Source of the DNA: Staphylotrichum longicolle
Taxonomy: Eukaryota > Ascomycota > Sordariomycetes > Sordariales > Chaetomiaceae
Direction of reading: 5' to 3'
Assembly: GCA_019096155.1 (NCBI GenBank)
Contig: JAHCVI010000001.1
Coordinates: 1,798,001-1,862,000 of the forward strand
Length of the DNA: 64,000 nucleotides
In this document: in pieces, positions 1 through 12,019 of the stretch
Layout of the letters: every line of letters starts with the position of its first letter
How positions within the stretch are numbered: position 1 is the stretch's first letter
Notes under the pieces: model-generated
Seen by the model: only the letters and a program-made list of their open reading frames with translations
What the model was told of the DNA's origin: nothing
The model's database searches: none
Program-made: the position numbers and the translations under genes

Positions 1-1687
1 CGCGGCCACCCCGCCCTCCTCACTCTGATCCCCCTTCGTCCTCAGCAAATACCCGCTCTCCTCATTCCGCAGCACCTCGCCCGTCTTCTGATCCCACAGA
101 CACGTCCCGTACACGCCCAGCTCGCAAATCACCCCGCCGTGCTCCAGCTTCCCGGCCCGCAGGATCGTGTTGACCACCGGCGGCGGCGTGATGAGCTCCA
201 TCAGGATGTACGACCCCCAGTGCTCCTCGGGGATCTCGGCCAGCCGCCGCGGGATCGCCGCGCGGTAGAAGTTGTTGCCGCCCCCTTCCCGCTGCGGCTT
301 CATGACGTACTTTTGGCACGCCTCGGCGTCGAGCGCCAGGCGGCGGGCCGCGAGGCCCGCGGGCGTCGCGTCGAGCGGGTAGATGTTGGTGAAGGTCTTC
401 CAGAGCGCGGCGTGGGCGTCCGACCCGGGGCGCACGAAGCGCTGCAGGGCGGAGGGGGCGGCGGCGGCGGACGCGGACTCGGGGGGCGTGGCGAGGACCT
501 GCTGGACCTTCTTCATGCCCGCCAGCTGGGTGAGGATGGTCGGGCAGGCGATGGCGGCGGAGCGCTCGATCTGGTGGCGCGCTTCGAAGGCGGACGCGTC
601 CGGGTAGTCGCCGGGTCCGTAGCCGGCGCGGAGGTAGGCGACGGCGACTTCGAAGGTGAGGGAAGGGTTGTGAGGCGGGTGGTAGAGGAGTTGACGGCCG
701 GGGGAGGAAGGGGCGAGGGCGGTGTGGGTGAGGATTTGGGAGAAGGGGAGGCGGAAGACGGGGATGGGCTCGGAAGTGGAGGATTGCAGGGCGTACTCGA
801 GGTGGCGCTGGTCGAAGACGTTGCGCTCACCGTCCTGGACGAGGAAGAGCACGCAGGTTGGATGGTCGAGAGCGGATTTGCCGTAGGCGTGAAAGGCGGC
901 TGCCAGGCCGGCGGCGAGGCCTTCGGCGCTGTTGTTGGTGGGCAGGTCGAGAGAGGATGCCGAGATTGGTTCCTTCAGAAGCGAGTACTCGGTTTTTGCG
1001 AGGTGCCTTGATATTGTCAGGTCCCAGGTCTTGACAAGCAGTCAGGTCCGGTGGGGGGTCATACTTGTGGAGTAAGGAGGTTTGGGAGGAGAGACCGCCA
1101 AAGGAAGAGGCGATTGTGTTGAACTCAACCTGCTTGATCTGAAGGTTGTCGCCGTCCTGATGGACCATGTAATCGGACCGGAAAAGACCCAGGGACAGGC
1201 TCTGATTCATGAGCAGTCAGTCACCCGAGGACATGGCAGGAAAATAAAGGCGCTTACCTGGACGTAGCCCTCCTCTTTGACCCGCAGATGAATCTTCCAC
1301 AGTTCGGCGATGAACTCATCACCGCCAGCAACCCTGCCACGATCAGAGCCTGCCAGGAGGCGGCGTCAGGGGTAGGCATGAAACGCACTCTTGCACGAGA
1401 CCACTGAGGAAGTCCTCGTCCTGGCTGATGCGGGCATACAGCTCGTTGTATTTTGTCTGGATGGCGGTCGCTTCCTCAAAGCAACTCTTGGGAAAAGGGC
1501 TTGGGAACAGCGTGACAGGGGCACTCATGGCCAGGATTCCCTCGGAATCATTGGCTGCAAGTGCCGGTGGTGGGCGGACAGCAAGGCCATTGGCGATGGT
1601 CCAGTCCTTGGTGGTCTGCACCAACCTGTCCTGCTCGAGAGCATCATCCAGGGCTGGGGGGTAGGAGCCCCCTGTAAGAGAAGACAT
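1..1687 (-). CDS. GSH2: Glutathione synthetase, 3' part off the window
   Basis: Eukaryotic-type glutathione synthetase, the ATP-dependent enzyme that adds glycine to gamma-glutamylcysteine in the cytosol. I place four exons: 1687-1389, 1333-1258, 1201-1065 and 1006 to the window edge; phases match across all three introns. The last complete intron (1064-1007, 58 nt) uses an AAG acceptor. Visible family blocks are EFIAELWKIH (exon 2), KQVEFNTIASSFGGL (substrate pocket, exon 3) and the glycine-rich ATP-binding loop MKPQREGGGNNF near 290-330, followed by ILMELITPPP. The start at 1687 gives a normal N-terminus (MSSLTGGSYPPALDDAL). The C-terminal end and stop lie beyond base 1. The gene is divergent from the Snf2 gene across about 1.65 kb. 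I see no frame break in the visible part. Confidence 0.95.
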
Positions 1688-3339
1688 TATGCCGTTTGTC
1701 GGTTGTTGTTGTTGGTTGCTAGGTGGTTGCGTCGAGACAGTTCCTGGTGTATCGATGAGTTGCGAGTTCGGACAGGAGCCTCATGAGACAATTACCTTAC
1801 CGAGTAATTACAACCAGTGCTTCCAGGTTAAGGTAAGGTACTTGCCCAGTCGGGGTGTCCGCTCTTATTAAAAGCCCCTCACACCCGGTCGGGGGTTGTT
1901 CGGGGTCACAGTGCTGACAAAGCCAAAAATACCCTGCGTGCAGCCTTAACGTCCAATGGAACGGTTTAGTAATTCTCTTGACTGCCGAAAAAGCGGAATC
2001 CCACTTCAAAGTAGAGTCCTGAATTCGTGTCTCGTGTATCGCAAAGTTTCAAGACTTGTTGCTCAGATCTGCAAACACGGTCCCAGGATTCCAGGTTGTT
2101 GGATTAGAATCTCTGCCCCGCACCTCCTGCACTGAGGCCCGCCGCCGAGCTTTGGCGGGGTTGTTCGCTGTCCTTATCTTATCGGACCTAGCTACGTTAA
2201 ACTTTCCTGACGATGGGATGCCACAGACTTGGGGACAGAGATTAACCCCGAGGTAAGGGCCAACATCTGCTTAGATGGGCCTCCCAAGCGCAATATTCCT
2301 TTTATGAAGCTGCACAATGCACAGTCTCTTCCACAGGTCAAATTAACAACCTCAAACGTACACTTTTGGGTTAAGGATCTTGAGCGCAAGTGTCTGTGCC
2401 ACAGCCACAAGCTTGTGAGGTGGTCATGGCGGCGGCTGGGTCCAAATAAAACGATCACACATGTCGGCAGCGGCAGGCAACGTGAACACCCGTCAATCTT
2501 GACGCACCCCAGACTCCGGCCCGTGTTCTTGCGCGTTTCCACGCGACCTTCCATTTGGAACGGGTCTCATTGCTTCGGTCGGGTATTACTGTGTACCCTC
2601 CGGGCTAGTTCCAAAAGCACCGGCAACCATTGTTACTCTATCCAGGAACTCGGCACCAAAATCCTCGATTTTGAGTTGCAGAGTCCAGACGGGATTTCTG
2701 CAACCCACTTCAACAAAGATACCTCTGGGTTCGCTCAAGCGTTTCACTTCATCATCAAACCGACCATATCGCCAATGCTCATCCAAAGTCAGTGTCCTCT
2801 CACTACAAAAATCTTTTACTTCTATTTTGCACCTCTTGAAATTACCTGCTCACTTCTAGTCACCATTACCTCCAGGATCACGGCTTTGGTTCATTTTGGA
2901 CGCACAGTCATTCTTAAGCGACCATTCGCTCTCAACGACCCATCGATAACGCACTTTCTGCGCGCAACAGCGTCGTAGACTATTGCCCCAAAGAATATCC
3001 TTCTAGGATTTTGTGGTTTTGCGGTTGGAGAGGGAATCACCTCTGTGGTCGCCTTCAGCAGACGTTTGAGCTCGGCGTGGTCCTTGGGCACGGCCACATG
3101 GTACCAACTCCCGGTCATACCTCACGCACTCTATGCCAGTAAGTATTGGTTGAATACTCTCAAACTTGCTCGCTGCGGTTTCAAATCCAGCTTTTATTCT
3201 GTGTTTTTGCCCGTGGGAACTCCATCCCACCGACCACCCTCGGCCCTTTCAACTTGAACTCGTCATTGCCCAGAGTTGTCATACCTCTATGAAGCCAATT
3301 GCTGACGTATCTCGCACCCAAGGCCTCTTGATTTCGACC
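1688..3339. other. Divergent intergenic region GSH2 / Snf2 gene
   Basis: About 1.65 kb without a supportable gene. The segment from roughly 1,780 to 3,160 looks visibly richer in A/T than the flanking coding DNA. It carries open frames in several phases (for example 2229-2978) with no recognisable motif and no codon-bias support. It must hold both promoters. No tRNA or intact transposon was recognised. Confidence 0.6.
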
Positions 3340-6300
3340 ATGGCAGACGACGACCAGAGCGATCCCTTCCTCTGGGATGAGGATCGAGTGGTGCGAGAAC
3401 TTTGCACTCCAAACCGAACCTGGAAAGCACCTCCGGAGAAGCGGCTGCCAGATCCCGCCGTTCTCGAAGCGAGGCTTCGTGACTGTGGCGTGGACGGCGA
3501 ATCTTTTCTGACATATGAAGACGAGTTCGGCTTTGAGCAGCTATGGGGCTATTTGGGAGTCAAGAAGCTGCCTCACCAACTCTCTCTCAAGGATGCCATT
3601 TCTCAGTTCAGAAGGCGCAGCCAGAAGTACGCAGAGTGGAAGACGCAGCAATTGACTGATAGCCAGCTTTATGGTCAAGAACAGGATGCTTTGGCTATCA
3701 AATCCGAGTCGACTAGGCTGGCGCATCTCGAATATGCCGCCCGGGTCTCCCCTCCTCTCGCATCGATTACTCCCAACGCTGACGGCCCGGCCGCTTTGTC
3801 CTCAGCACTTTCACCCTCTACCGACCTCGGGTCGCCTGCTCTTCCTCAGGCAGCAAGGGACCTAGGCCCTGAGCAGGAGGCAGAAGGGCCCCCCAGCAAG
3901 AAGAGAAGAGTCGCCCCTACAAACATCTCAAACGCTCCTACGGGTAACAGTGCCTATGCCGTTATCGCAACCCAGGCAGATGGTCTTTTCCATGATACAG
4001 CGGAAACCATGCTGCAAGCGGGAAATTCCGGTTTCCTGGGCACTGGCATTCTACGAGTCGACCAGGTCCTGGACTCTCGAGATGTCCAGGTGGAAGACCC
4101 CGCCCAAGACGAGTTTGGATGGGTGCAGTACAATGTCCCTGTGGGGCGTCGCCTTCAAGTCTCTGCAAAGATGAAGCGGTTTCTCCGTTCTGTCCGCGTC
4201 GGTACCTTCAACCCTGATACCGATCGGGAGGATGATTCTAGAGGCTCAGATGACGAAGAGTATGATCGCGAGAGTGTTGATTCCGAGACGTGGCGCGAGT
4301 ATCAGCAGGAAGAAGAGGAGCTATTGGCCATGAAAGCTCGCAAAGAGGCAGCCAAGGAGCGACTGCTTACCAAGGAGCAAATCACCGATGTGGTCCGCAA
4401 TGCCATACAGGAGCTGGAGGCCCGGTGGGTGGCCGAGAAGAAACCCAAACAGGATCTCAGGGCATGGAGGACATGGCAGGATGCTCGCCGCAATCCTAAC
4501 CGTCTGGATCTCATCATCTCGGTCAAGAGGCAGCTGGGTCTCCTTAAGGATCGAATTGCGCTGTTCTCAAGAGACCTCATTTGCCAATCCTGGTTGGTGA
4601 ATGAAAACGTCCATCGTACGGCCTCTGACATCCTGGAAGCGAGCGTCTTTGAGAAGAAGCGGCAGGACTGGTTGATCGACATCCTTGAGAGTCCTCGCCA
4701 GCCTCCTAAACCTGCAGCCCTCCCACGACTGACGCCGAAACGGGCAAAACCATCAAGCCTCGACGTTGACGAAGAGGATTTGACAAGCGACTCCGACGAT
4801 CTGGACGCCTTCATCGAATACGACGATATCGCTGCCCCGCTAGTCAACGACGAGATGGAGGTTGATTCAGAACAGCCCCTCGCACCGGCTACTATTCCAG
4901 CCCGCCCGAGTCGTGATGGTTCAGCTCTTGCCCTAGATGAAGCTGATTCCGGCGATCCTTTTGTTGGAGGATTGTCTTCTGACGCGCAGGCTGACATGAA
5001 TACAGCGCAGCACACTCCTCACAAGGTAAAAGTCGAGCAACTCACTGTGCCAACGACCCCACGTCGGACTGGTCCTCCAACCTCTGAAGTCGTAGAGCTC
5101 GACCTGACGCCGACCCCGTTCAAAAAGCTTGACCGAGTCCCAGGGCTCGATGACCTGGAAAGCCTGGAGAGGATTGGAGAGATAGGGGTGGAACATTGGG
5201 AGAAGGAGCGCGACGCTGAACGACTTTTGGTGGCGGTCCTCTGCGAGTGGCCTCGGGGTAAAATCTCCAAAGTCCTTGCCACGATCAAGAGTCACGACCA
5301 CACTGAAGTGTGGGCCAAGTTTATCTCGCCTACTGTCGAGGACCCCAGTTCGGCTACAGCCGATTCGGCTGCGTTCTTACTCTGCCGGCTTTTCGACATC
5401 TTCGTCAGCAAGTCCGCCACACGGGCTCTCGCCCCAAACTTGAGGATTATTACATGCAAAAGGCTGAAAAGGGAAGGACACTTGTTTGGTGACTTCTGTG
5501 CCTATCTGGGAAGGATCCTCCCTCTCTTCTTAGGCGCCGTCCCTCAAACACCGTCTCGCACGGAGCCCTCCCGAGAGGAACAAATGAGCTCACAACTGTC
5601 TGTCGAAATCCGAGACCCTGCCGACGACGGGAGCTCTTCAGAAGGCCACTCGTCGGATGAGATGGCGGTGCCGTCGTCTAAGAAACGACGGCAGCGCAAA
5701 CGGCGGGACAAAGTTGCCGAAAAGATCCGCATCGATACCTTCAAGACAATCGAGGAACAGAGCCAGCGCGCTCGTCAGCTGCGCGAGAAGTTGGCCGAAC
5801 AGGGAGCAGTCTCGAGCAAAGATTCACGCCTAATCGTGAACGAGTCTAAAGAATCCGATGATCAGGGACTGATATACATCAACGAACACATCGGCAAAAA
5901 GATCAAGGACCATCAGGTTGAGGGTGTGCGGTTCATGTGGAACCAGGTAGTTGCCCACTCCAGCGTTCGCCAGGGCTGCCTGCTCGCGCACACCATGGGT
6001 CTCGGCAAGACGATGCAAGTGATCACACTGCTGGTCGTCATTGCTGAGGCATCTGCATCGAAAGATCCGTCTGTCAAATCCCAAATTCCGGAGAGTTTGC
6101 GGGAGTCCAAAACGCTGATTCTCTGCCCCGCGAGCTTGGTGGATAACTGGTACGACGAGATCCGACTCTGGGAGCCGGAGAACACACTGGGTCCCGTATA
6201 CAGGATGTGTGCGGCACTCTCACCTTCTGAACGCCTGGGAACGATCCAAGCCTGGGCCCAGGATGGGGGGGTGCTAATCATCGGCTACACAATGTTTGCG

Positions 6301-8705
6301 AGTCTCGTCCGGGACGATGTCGGGGACGTGGCCAAGCTGCTCCTGGAGGCTCCCAACCTCGTGATTGGCGACGAAGCGCATTATTTGAAGAATCCAGAAT
6401 CCCAGAGGCACCAGGCCGCTGCGAACTTCAAAACCATGAGCCGCATCGCGATGACGGGTTCACCCCTGACGAACAACGTCATGGATTACTATTCCATGAT
6501 CAACTGGGTCGCGCCGGGCTACCTGGCCGACATTGCCGAGTTTAGACAGAGATTCTCCAACCCCATCAAGGAAGGTCTGTATGTCGACAGCGAACCTCAG
6601 CAAAAGAGAAAGGCCCGGAAGATGCTCCAAGTCCTGAAAGCGACGGTGGACCCCAAAGTGCACCGAAGGGATATCGAAGTCCTTTTCAACGAGCTCCCGC
6701 GGAAAAAGGAGTTCATCATTACTCTGCCATTGACCAAGCACCAGCGGCGTCTCTACCAGACGTACATCGAGTTGGTGACGGACCCCAGCAGGGAATTGAT
6801 TACGGGCGCGGCAAGGGCGTGGAGCCTAGTGGCCAAACTCGGCCTTGTCCTGGCGCATCCTTTCATCTTCAAGACCGTGGCAGAGGCCCAGAAGGCGAAA
6901 CGAAAGGGCATCAAAGCCAAGGCTCCGATGTCGATAAACGGGCAAAAGCCTGAGGAGGATGGCGAGGAGGAGATGCCACAGGACGTTCTGCATGACCTTC
7001 TCGCCACAGTCGCTGTCCGTGAGATTGAGGATTACGCGCTGTCAAACAAGATCATCGTTCTCTTGCGGATCTTGGATGAATGCAAACAGGTAGAGGATAA
7101 GGTTTTGGTGTTCTCTCAGAGCATACCGACCTTGGACTATATCGAGAACATTTGCAAGAGACGAAGGGTCGTTTACCAACGGCTTGACGGTCAGACCCCC
7201 ATGGCCACACGGCAGCAAGCGATCAAGAAGTTCAACAACCAGAGTGGCTTCCAGGTGTACCTGGTTTCCACCACGGCGGGAGGCGTCGGCCTCAACATCT
7301 ACGGGGCCAACCGTGTAGTCATCTTCGATTTCAAGTACACGCCTACGGACGAGCAACAGGCGATTGGCAGGGCGTACCGGCTGGGGCAGACAAAGCCAGT
7401 GTACGTCTACTGGCTGACCATCGGCGGCACCTTCGAAGACACCATTCATAACAATGCCGTCTTCAAGACTCAACTGGCATCTCGCGTGGTGGACAAGAAG
7501 AACCCGGATCCTTGGTCGAAACGCTTTGCCGAGTACTTTGCCATGCCCCGCGAAGTTGACCAAGATGACATTTCTGGGGCCGAAGGCCAAGATCGGGTTC
7601 TGGATGCGCTACTCAACGACGGCGATATCAGGAAACTCGTCCGGAAGATCACGTCTACGGAGACATTTGAAAAGGAAGAGACGTACGAGCTAACGGCAGA
7701 GGAAAAGAAGGAAGTGGAGGACGATGTCAAGCTGGAACTGCTCCGGTCTCAAGACCCGGAGAAGTTCAAGAGCTTGGAACGCGACCGGGCCTTGCAGCAG
7801 CAGAGAATGGTCAGGATCCCGGTTCCGGCCTTACCAAGCGCGCCTGCCGGTGAGTGAGTCCCATGCAGCATTTTCACACGCGGTCGAATCAGCAATATTA
7901 ACGATCCAAGCATCAGAGGCGCTAACGCAAACTAGTACCATCTGGTTTCTGGGGCCACATCTTCAACACACCAACATTGCTTCAAGAACAAGAAAACAAC
8001 CACTGCCCTGACTTCTTACCCAGCTCTAGTCAGCACCCGCGACCCGTTGCACCGCAACGCAACGCACCAGCAGCCACCCAGTCTCTGCTTGCTGATGGCA
8101 ACCCCGTCACTGGACAACAAGCCACGGCTCAGCAAGTCTTACCGTCGACTCAGAGCGCCTTGAGCAATGGCGCCGCAGGCAACAGCAACTTGACTCAGAT
8201 ACCCAAACAGGCAGTACCGGCGCCCATTCTTGCGACAGGAACGCAGTTCAAGGTTCCTCAGCCGCAACCGGCTCAAGAGCCGCCCAATGGGCCATCAGCT
8301 CTGAGCAACCCGAACACACCATCACTTATTGCTACGGAGACGATGGATTTTGGCCAGGCAGAGCTATTGGAGGTTCACAACACCTTGTGCAGCGAAGGCC
8401 GCCACGTGCGGCACCATCCTAATGAGCTGATCAACAGGGTCAAGGACGTGCTAACTCGAAACAAAACCGAGCGGCTGCCCATGATGGACAAGCTGCAGAA
8501 CATGAAGAAATTCGCTCGCAACCCCCGGTTCGCCGAGGCGATGCTTTCCGGGTACCTGGAACCCGAGCAGATTGCGTCCCTGACACGACTCGAGATGGAG
8601 AAGATTGCCGCTTCACTCAGCGGCATGGCCGAGGGGGAGTTCAAACAGCGAGTTTGGACAACCAAGGCCAACCTCAGCGTATGCACCGGCACCAAGAGCA
8701 CTTAA
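3340..8705 (+). CDS. Snf2-family ATPase, ATRX/Rad54-like, with long disordered N-terminus
   Basis: Two exons, 3340-7849 and 7936-8705 (intron 7850-7935, GTGAGT donor, TAG acceptor), give about 1,759 residues. ATG 3340 lies in a strong context (gaccATGGC) and starts MADDDQSDPFLWDEDRVV; upstream in-frame ATGs are less plausible. Residues about 10-110 resemble a small SAM-like module (FEQLWGYLGVKKLPHQ). A long acidic, basic and low-complexity segment follows, containing KKRRV and KKRRQRKRR nuclear signals. The Snf2 core begins near residue 845. It includes the Walker A loop HTMGLGKTMQ (about 885), DEAH box GDEAHYLKN (about 1010), SPLTNN, and the helicase-C end TTAGGVGLN...GRAYRLGQT (about 1310-1345). 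The second exon adds a Gln/Pro-rich linker and a helical tail. The nearest described group is ATRX/ARIP4-type remodelers; I cannot name a specific fungal orthologue. Role as a nuclear DNA translocase or chromatin remodeler is inferred from family. Confidence 0.93.
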
Positions 8706-10098
8706 GACAAGTTTCCAACTAGCAACTGACATGAAGAGCGCGACAGCTATTCCGAACACAATCGTCGCCAAAAGTGAAAACAGAGAAACGGCAGGCGGGG
8801 GAGTCGGGGGAGGTGAATGAGAGAGTGAACCGAGGGGTCCTGCGATTCATCGGGTCTGGCCCGGATTCACAAGATTCACAAGACCCCCCTGCCACGCCGC
8901 AGGACCGCCGGCTCGCGGCGGTGAAACCCGGGGATTCAGCCGAGTCCCCCCATATTATTGACTGACGGAAGCATTTCCGGACTCCGCTTTTCTTTTCATC
9001 ACGGACGTATTCTTTGAGATACCCACGGTTGCCTCCCGCAGCATTTGCATGGCGTTTTTTTTCTCTTTTTTGGGCAGACGCAAGACGACTGGAGTCACAG
9101 GCAAGGAATACAAGCAGGACACAAAGGGAAAAGGGATGGACAATGGGTGCAGGAGAGGGAACTTTGGAACTCAGTCGACCTCCACCAGCTCTTCTTCGGT
9201 CCGGAACTATTTGGGGGTCTGAGGCGCAGGGAGGGGTATTCGGGGCTTCTTTTTATCCACCATGTGTGTGAGTAATCATCTTCAGGTTTCGCTGGCGGAG
9301 CTTTCTCCAGGCGAAGAGCTCATCATCATCGGCGATCGGGGAAGTGAGCAGCAGCTTCTTCCAGCAACAATTCGCTTATTCTTTATTAGTTACTCGTTCC
9401 CCGCTGTCTGTGTGTGAGTCGATGGGTGAATTTTGTTGAAAAATGTAACATCATCCGAGGCACGCAGTGAATTGTGTCGTCAGGGACCATATTCCAGGCC
9501 CGTGATGTCTCCGATACCGCGGGGTCCAGCAAAGGGGGGCATATGCGGGAAGTTACGGTGACTTGACCGCTGTGGGAGAAGCCTCCCAGGCACGAGCCAA
9601 TAGGAAAAAGCGGATTTGCTAAAGTAAAAATGGCCAGAATCTTATTGCCAGAGGACAGATACCGAGACTCCGAATGAGACAGGGTGTATCCACCAGGGTG
9701 GATCGGCACCGAGACCGACCGAGACTGCACACAAGACACTTTCGCCGACTTCAACGCCTCCTTCGGATTCTCTCCTCTTCCTTTTTTCATCAAAATTGCC
9801 ATTGTTTGTCTCCCCACCCGTCCTGCTGCTCCAGTGCGGTTCGTCCTTGCGCGCTGTCAGGGACCCTTCTCTCTCTTCGAGTTTTTGCCCCTCCTAGGAA
9901 CGGGATCTTCCTTTTCTTGCCTTCCTTGCAGAAAATCGAACCTACAGCGTTCCCCGCCCCCGCCATTGACCTGTCACCGTCGTTGACGAAATTCACGTGG
10001 TTGAAGAACCCTAAGTCAACCTCGCCGCATACGACACGCCAACAGCGGACCCTAGGACACCGCACGAATTCGGATTGAGTCGCCCCCAAACAGCCACA
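8706..10098. other. Intergenic region and probable 5' UTR/promoter of ALAS
   Basis: About 1.4 kb with no supportable gene. It contains short imperfect direct repeats (gattcacaa twice at about 8865-8880), pyrimidine-rich tracts around 9052-9072 and 9740-9900, and a CCAAT box at about 9597. The stretch immediately upstream of ATG 10099 is C/T-rich and looks like a fungal leader. Confidence 0.5.
9597..9601 (+). promoter_or_regulatory. CCAAT box upstream of ALAS
   Basis: The sequence agCCAATagg sits about 500 bases before the ALAS start. CCAAT is the core site of the HAP/CBC complex, which is known in ascomycetes to link heme and iron metabolism to transcription. Seen directly: the motif. Inferred: that it is functional here; a five-base motif is expected often by chance. 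Confidence 0.3.
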
Positions 10099-12019
10099 AT
10101 GGACTCTGTTCTGCGCCAGTCCAAGGCCATGTGCCCCTTTATGATGAAGGCCACCGCTGCGGGCCTCCGCGCCATGTCGACGGCCGCCACCCCGGCTGCC
10201 ACGGCCGTGTCCCCCTGCGGCGGCACCATGTCCAAGCTGCAGGTCCTCGCCCGCCGTTGCCCCGTCATGGGCAAGGCCATGGCTATCCAGTCGGGCCGCG
10301 CTGGTCACGCTGCCGGCTTCGCCAGCGTCGCCGCCAAGGCCTCCATGTCCACCTTCCACGGCCACGGCAAGACCAGCAAGGCAAAGATCCACACTAGCCG
10401 CTCCCAGGAAGCCCAGGCCGTTGAGGGCTCCGTGTTCACTGGCCGCGAGAAGGGTAAGCTAATACGATGTGTTTTGAGAGGACATGCGCAGTGAGCGGGG
10501 GATCTGTGCTGACAACCACATGTCTTACAGTCCAGCTGCCTCCCGGCCTTGCGACCAAGCAGCACGTCAGCGCCGCCAATCCGGCTACCACCACGCGCCC
10601 CGTCGCCCATGAGTCCCGCGCGGCCAAGTTCGACTATGAGGGTTTCTACAATCGCGAGCTGGAGAAGAAGCACAAGGACAAGTCGTACCGCTATTTCAAC
10701 AACATCAACCGCCTGGCCAAGGAGTTTCCCCGCGCCCACATGGCTACCAAGGAGGACAAGGTCACGGTCTGGTGCGCCAACGACTACCTCGGCATGGGTC
10801 GCAACCCGCACGTCCTGAAGGCGATGCACGATACGCTCGACGAGTACGGTGCTGGCGCTGGCGGCACGCGCAACATTTCCGGCCATAACAAGCACGCGGT
10901 CGAGCTGGAGCAGACCATTGCCAAGCTCCATGCTCAGGAGGCTGCTCTGGTTTTCAGCTCGTGTTATGTGGCCAACGATGCCACCCTGGCGACCCTTGGT
11001 AGTAAGATGCCGGACTGCGTCATCTTGTCGGACAGCCTGAACCATGCCTCCATGATTCAGGGCATCCGCCATTCGGGCGCGAGGAAGATCATCTTCAAGC
11101 ACAACGATGTGCAGGACCTCGAGGAGAAGCTGGCGGCACTGCCGCTCCACGTCCCCAAGATCATCGCTTTCGAGTCGGTCTACAGCATGTGCGGCTCGAT
11201 TGGGCCCATTGAGGAGATCTGCGATCTGGCCGAGAAATACGGCGCCATCACATTCCTCGACGAGGTCCACGCAGTCGGCATGTACGGCCCGCACGGTGCG
11301 GGCGTGGCGGAGCACCTTGATTATGAGGCGCATGTCCAGGGGAAACCTCGCGGCACCATCATGGAGCGCATCGACATCATTACCGGCACGCTGGGCAAGG
11401 CCTACGGCTGCGTGGGTGGTTACATTGCCGGCAGCGCCAAGCTCGTCGACACTGTGCGCTCGCTCGCACCGGGCTTCATCTTCACCACGTCTCTCCCTCC
11501 TGCGGTCATGGCCGGCGCGCGCGCGGCCATCGAGTACCAGATGGGATACCAGGGCGACCGCCGCCTGCAGCAGCTGCACACGCGCGCGGTCAAGGAAGCC
11601 CTCCAGGAGCGCGATATCCCCGTGATTCCAACCCGAGCCACATCGTCCCCATCCTCGTCGGCAAGCGAGCTTGCCAAGCAGGCCAGCGACAAGCTCCTGC
11701 AGGACCACGCATCTACGTGCAGAGCATCAACTACCCGACCGTCCCGTCGGTCAGGAGCGTCTCCGCGTCACGCCCACGCCGGCCATACCAAGGAGTACCG
11801 CGAGGAGCTCGTCAACGCCATCGAGAGCATCTGGACTGAGCTCGGCATCAAGCGCACCAGCGAGTGGGCTGCCGAGGGCGGTTTCATCGGCGTCGGCCAC
11901 CTGATGTTGTTCCCGAGGAGCCTCTTTGGACCGACGAGCAGCTCGGCATTGCTGAGGCGGCCCGGACCCTGCAGCAGGCTGCCAAGACGGAGCAGCAGGC
12001 TTCCGCTATGGGCGGCTGA
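10099..12019 (+). CDS. HEM1: 5-aminolevulinate synthase (mitochondrial), frame broken near the 3' end
   Basis: Pyridoxal-phosphate enzyme that condenses glycine and succinyl-CoA, the first step of heme synthesis in the mitochondrial matrix. Exons are 10099-10453 and 10531-12019 (intron 10454-10530). The N-terminus is a basic, Ala/Ser-rich targeting sequence carrying Cys-Pro heme-regulatory motifs (AMCPFM, RRCPVM). Family blocks include NDYLGMGRNPHVL, GAGAGGTRNISG, FLDEVHAVGMYG and the PLP-lysine loop TGTLGKAYG. From about 11,629 to 11,898 the frame is lost and regained repeatedly. Conserved protein reappears in other frames (VGQERLRVTPTP, then EEPLWTDEQLGIAEAAR), ending at TGA 12017-12019. 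About seven missing bases at six places would restore one open frame of about 616 residues. The single-frame reading instead runs on to 12245 with non-homologous protein. The gene is essential, so sequence error is more likely than a pseudogene. Confidence 0.93.

Noticed and set aside
10305..11708. 467-residue open frame antisense to the ALAS gene
   Set aside because: It mirrors the third-position GC bias of the real gene, has no recognised domain and ends where the real gene's frame breaks down.
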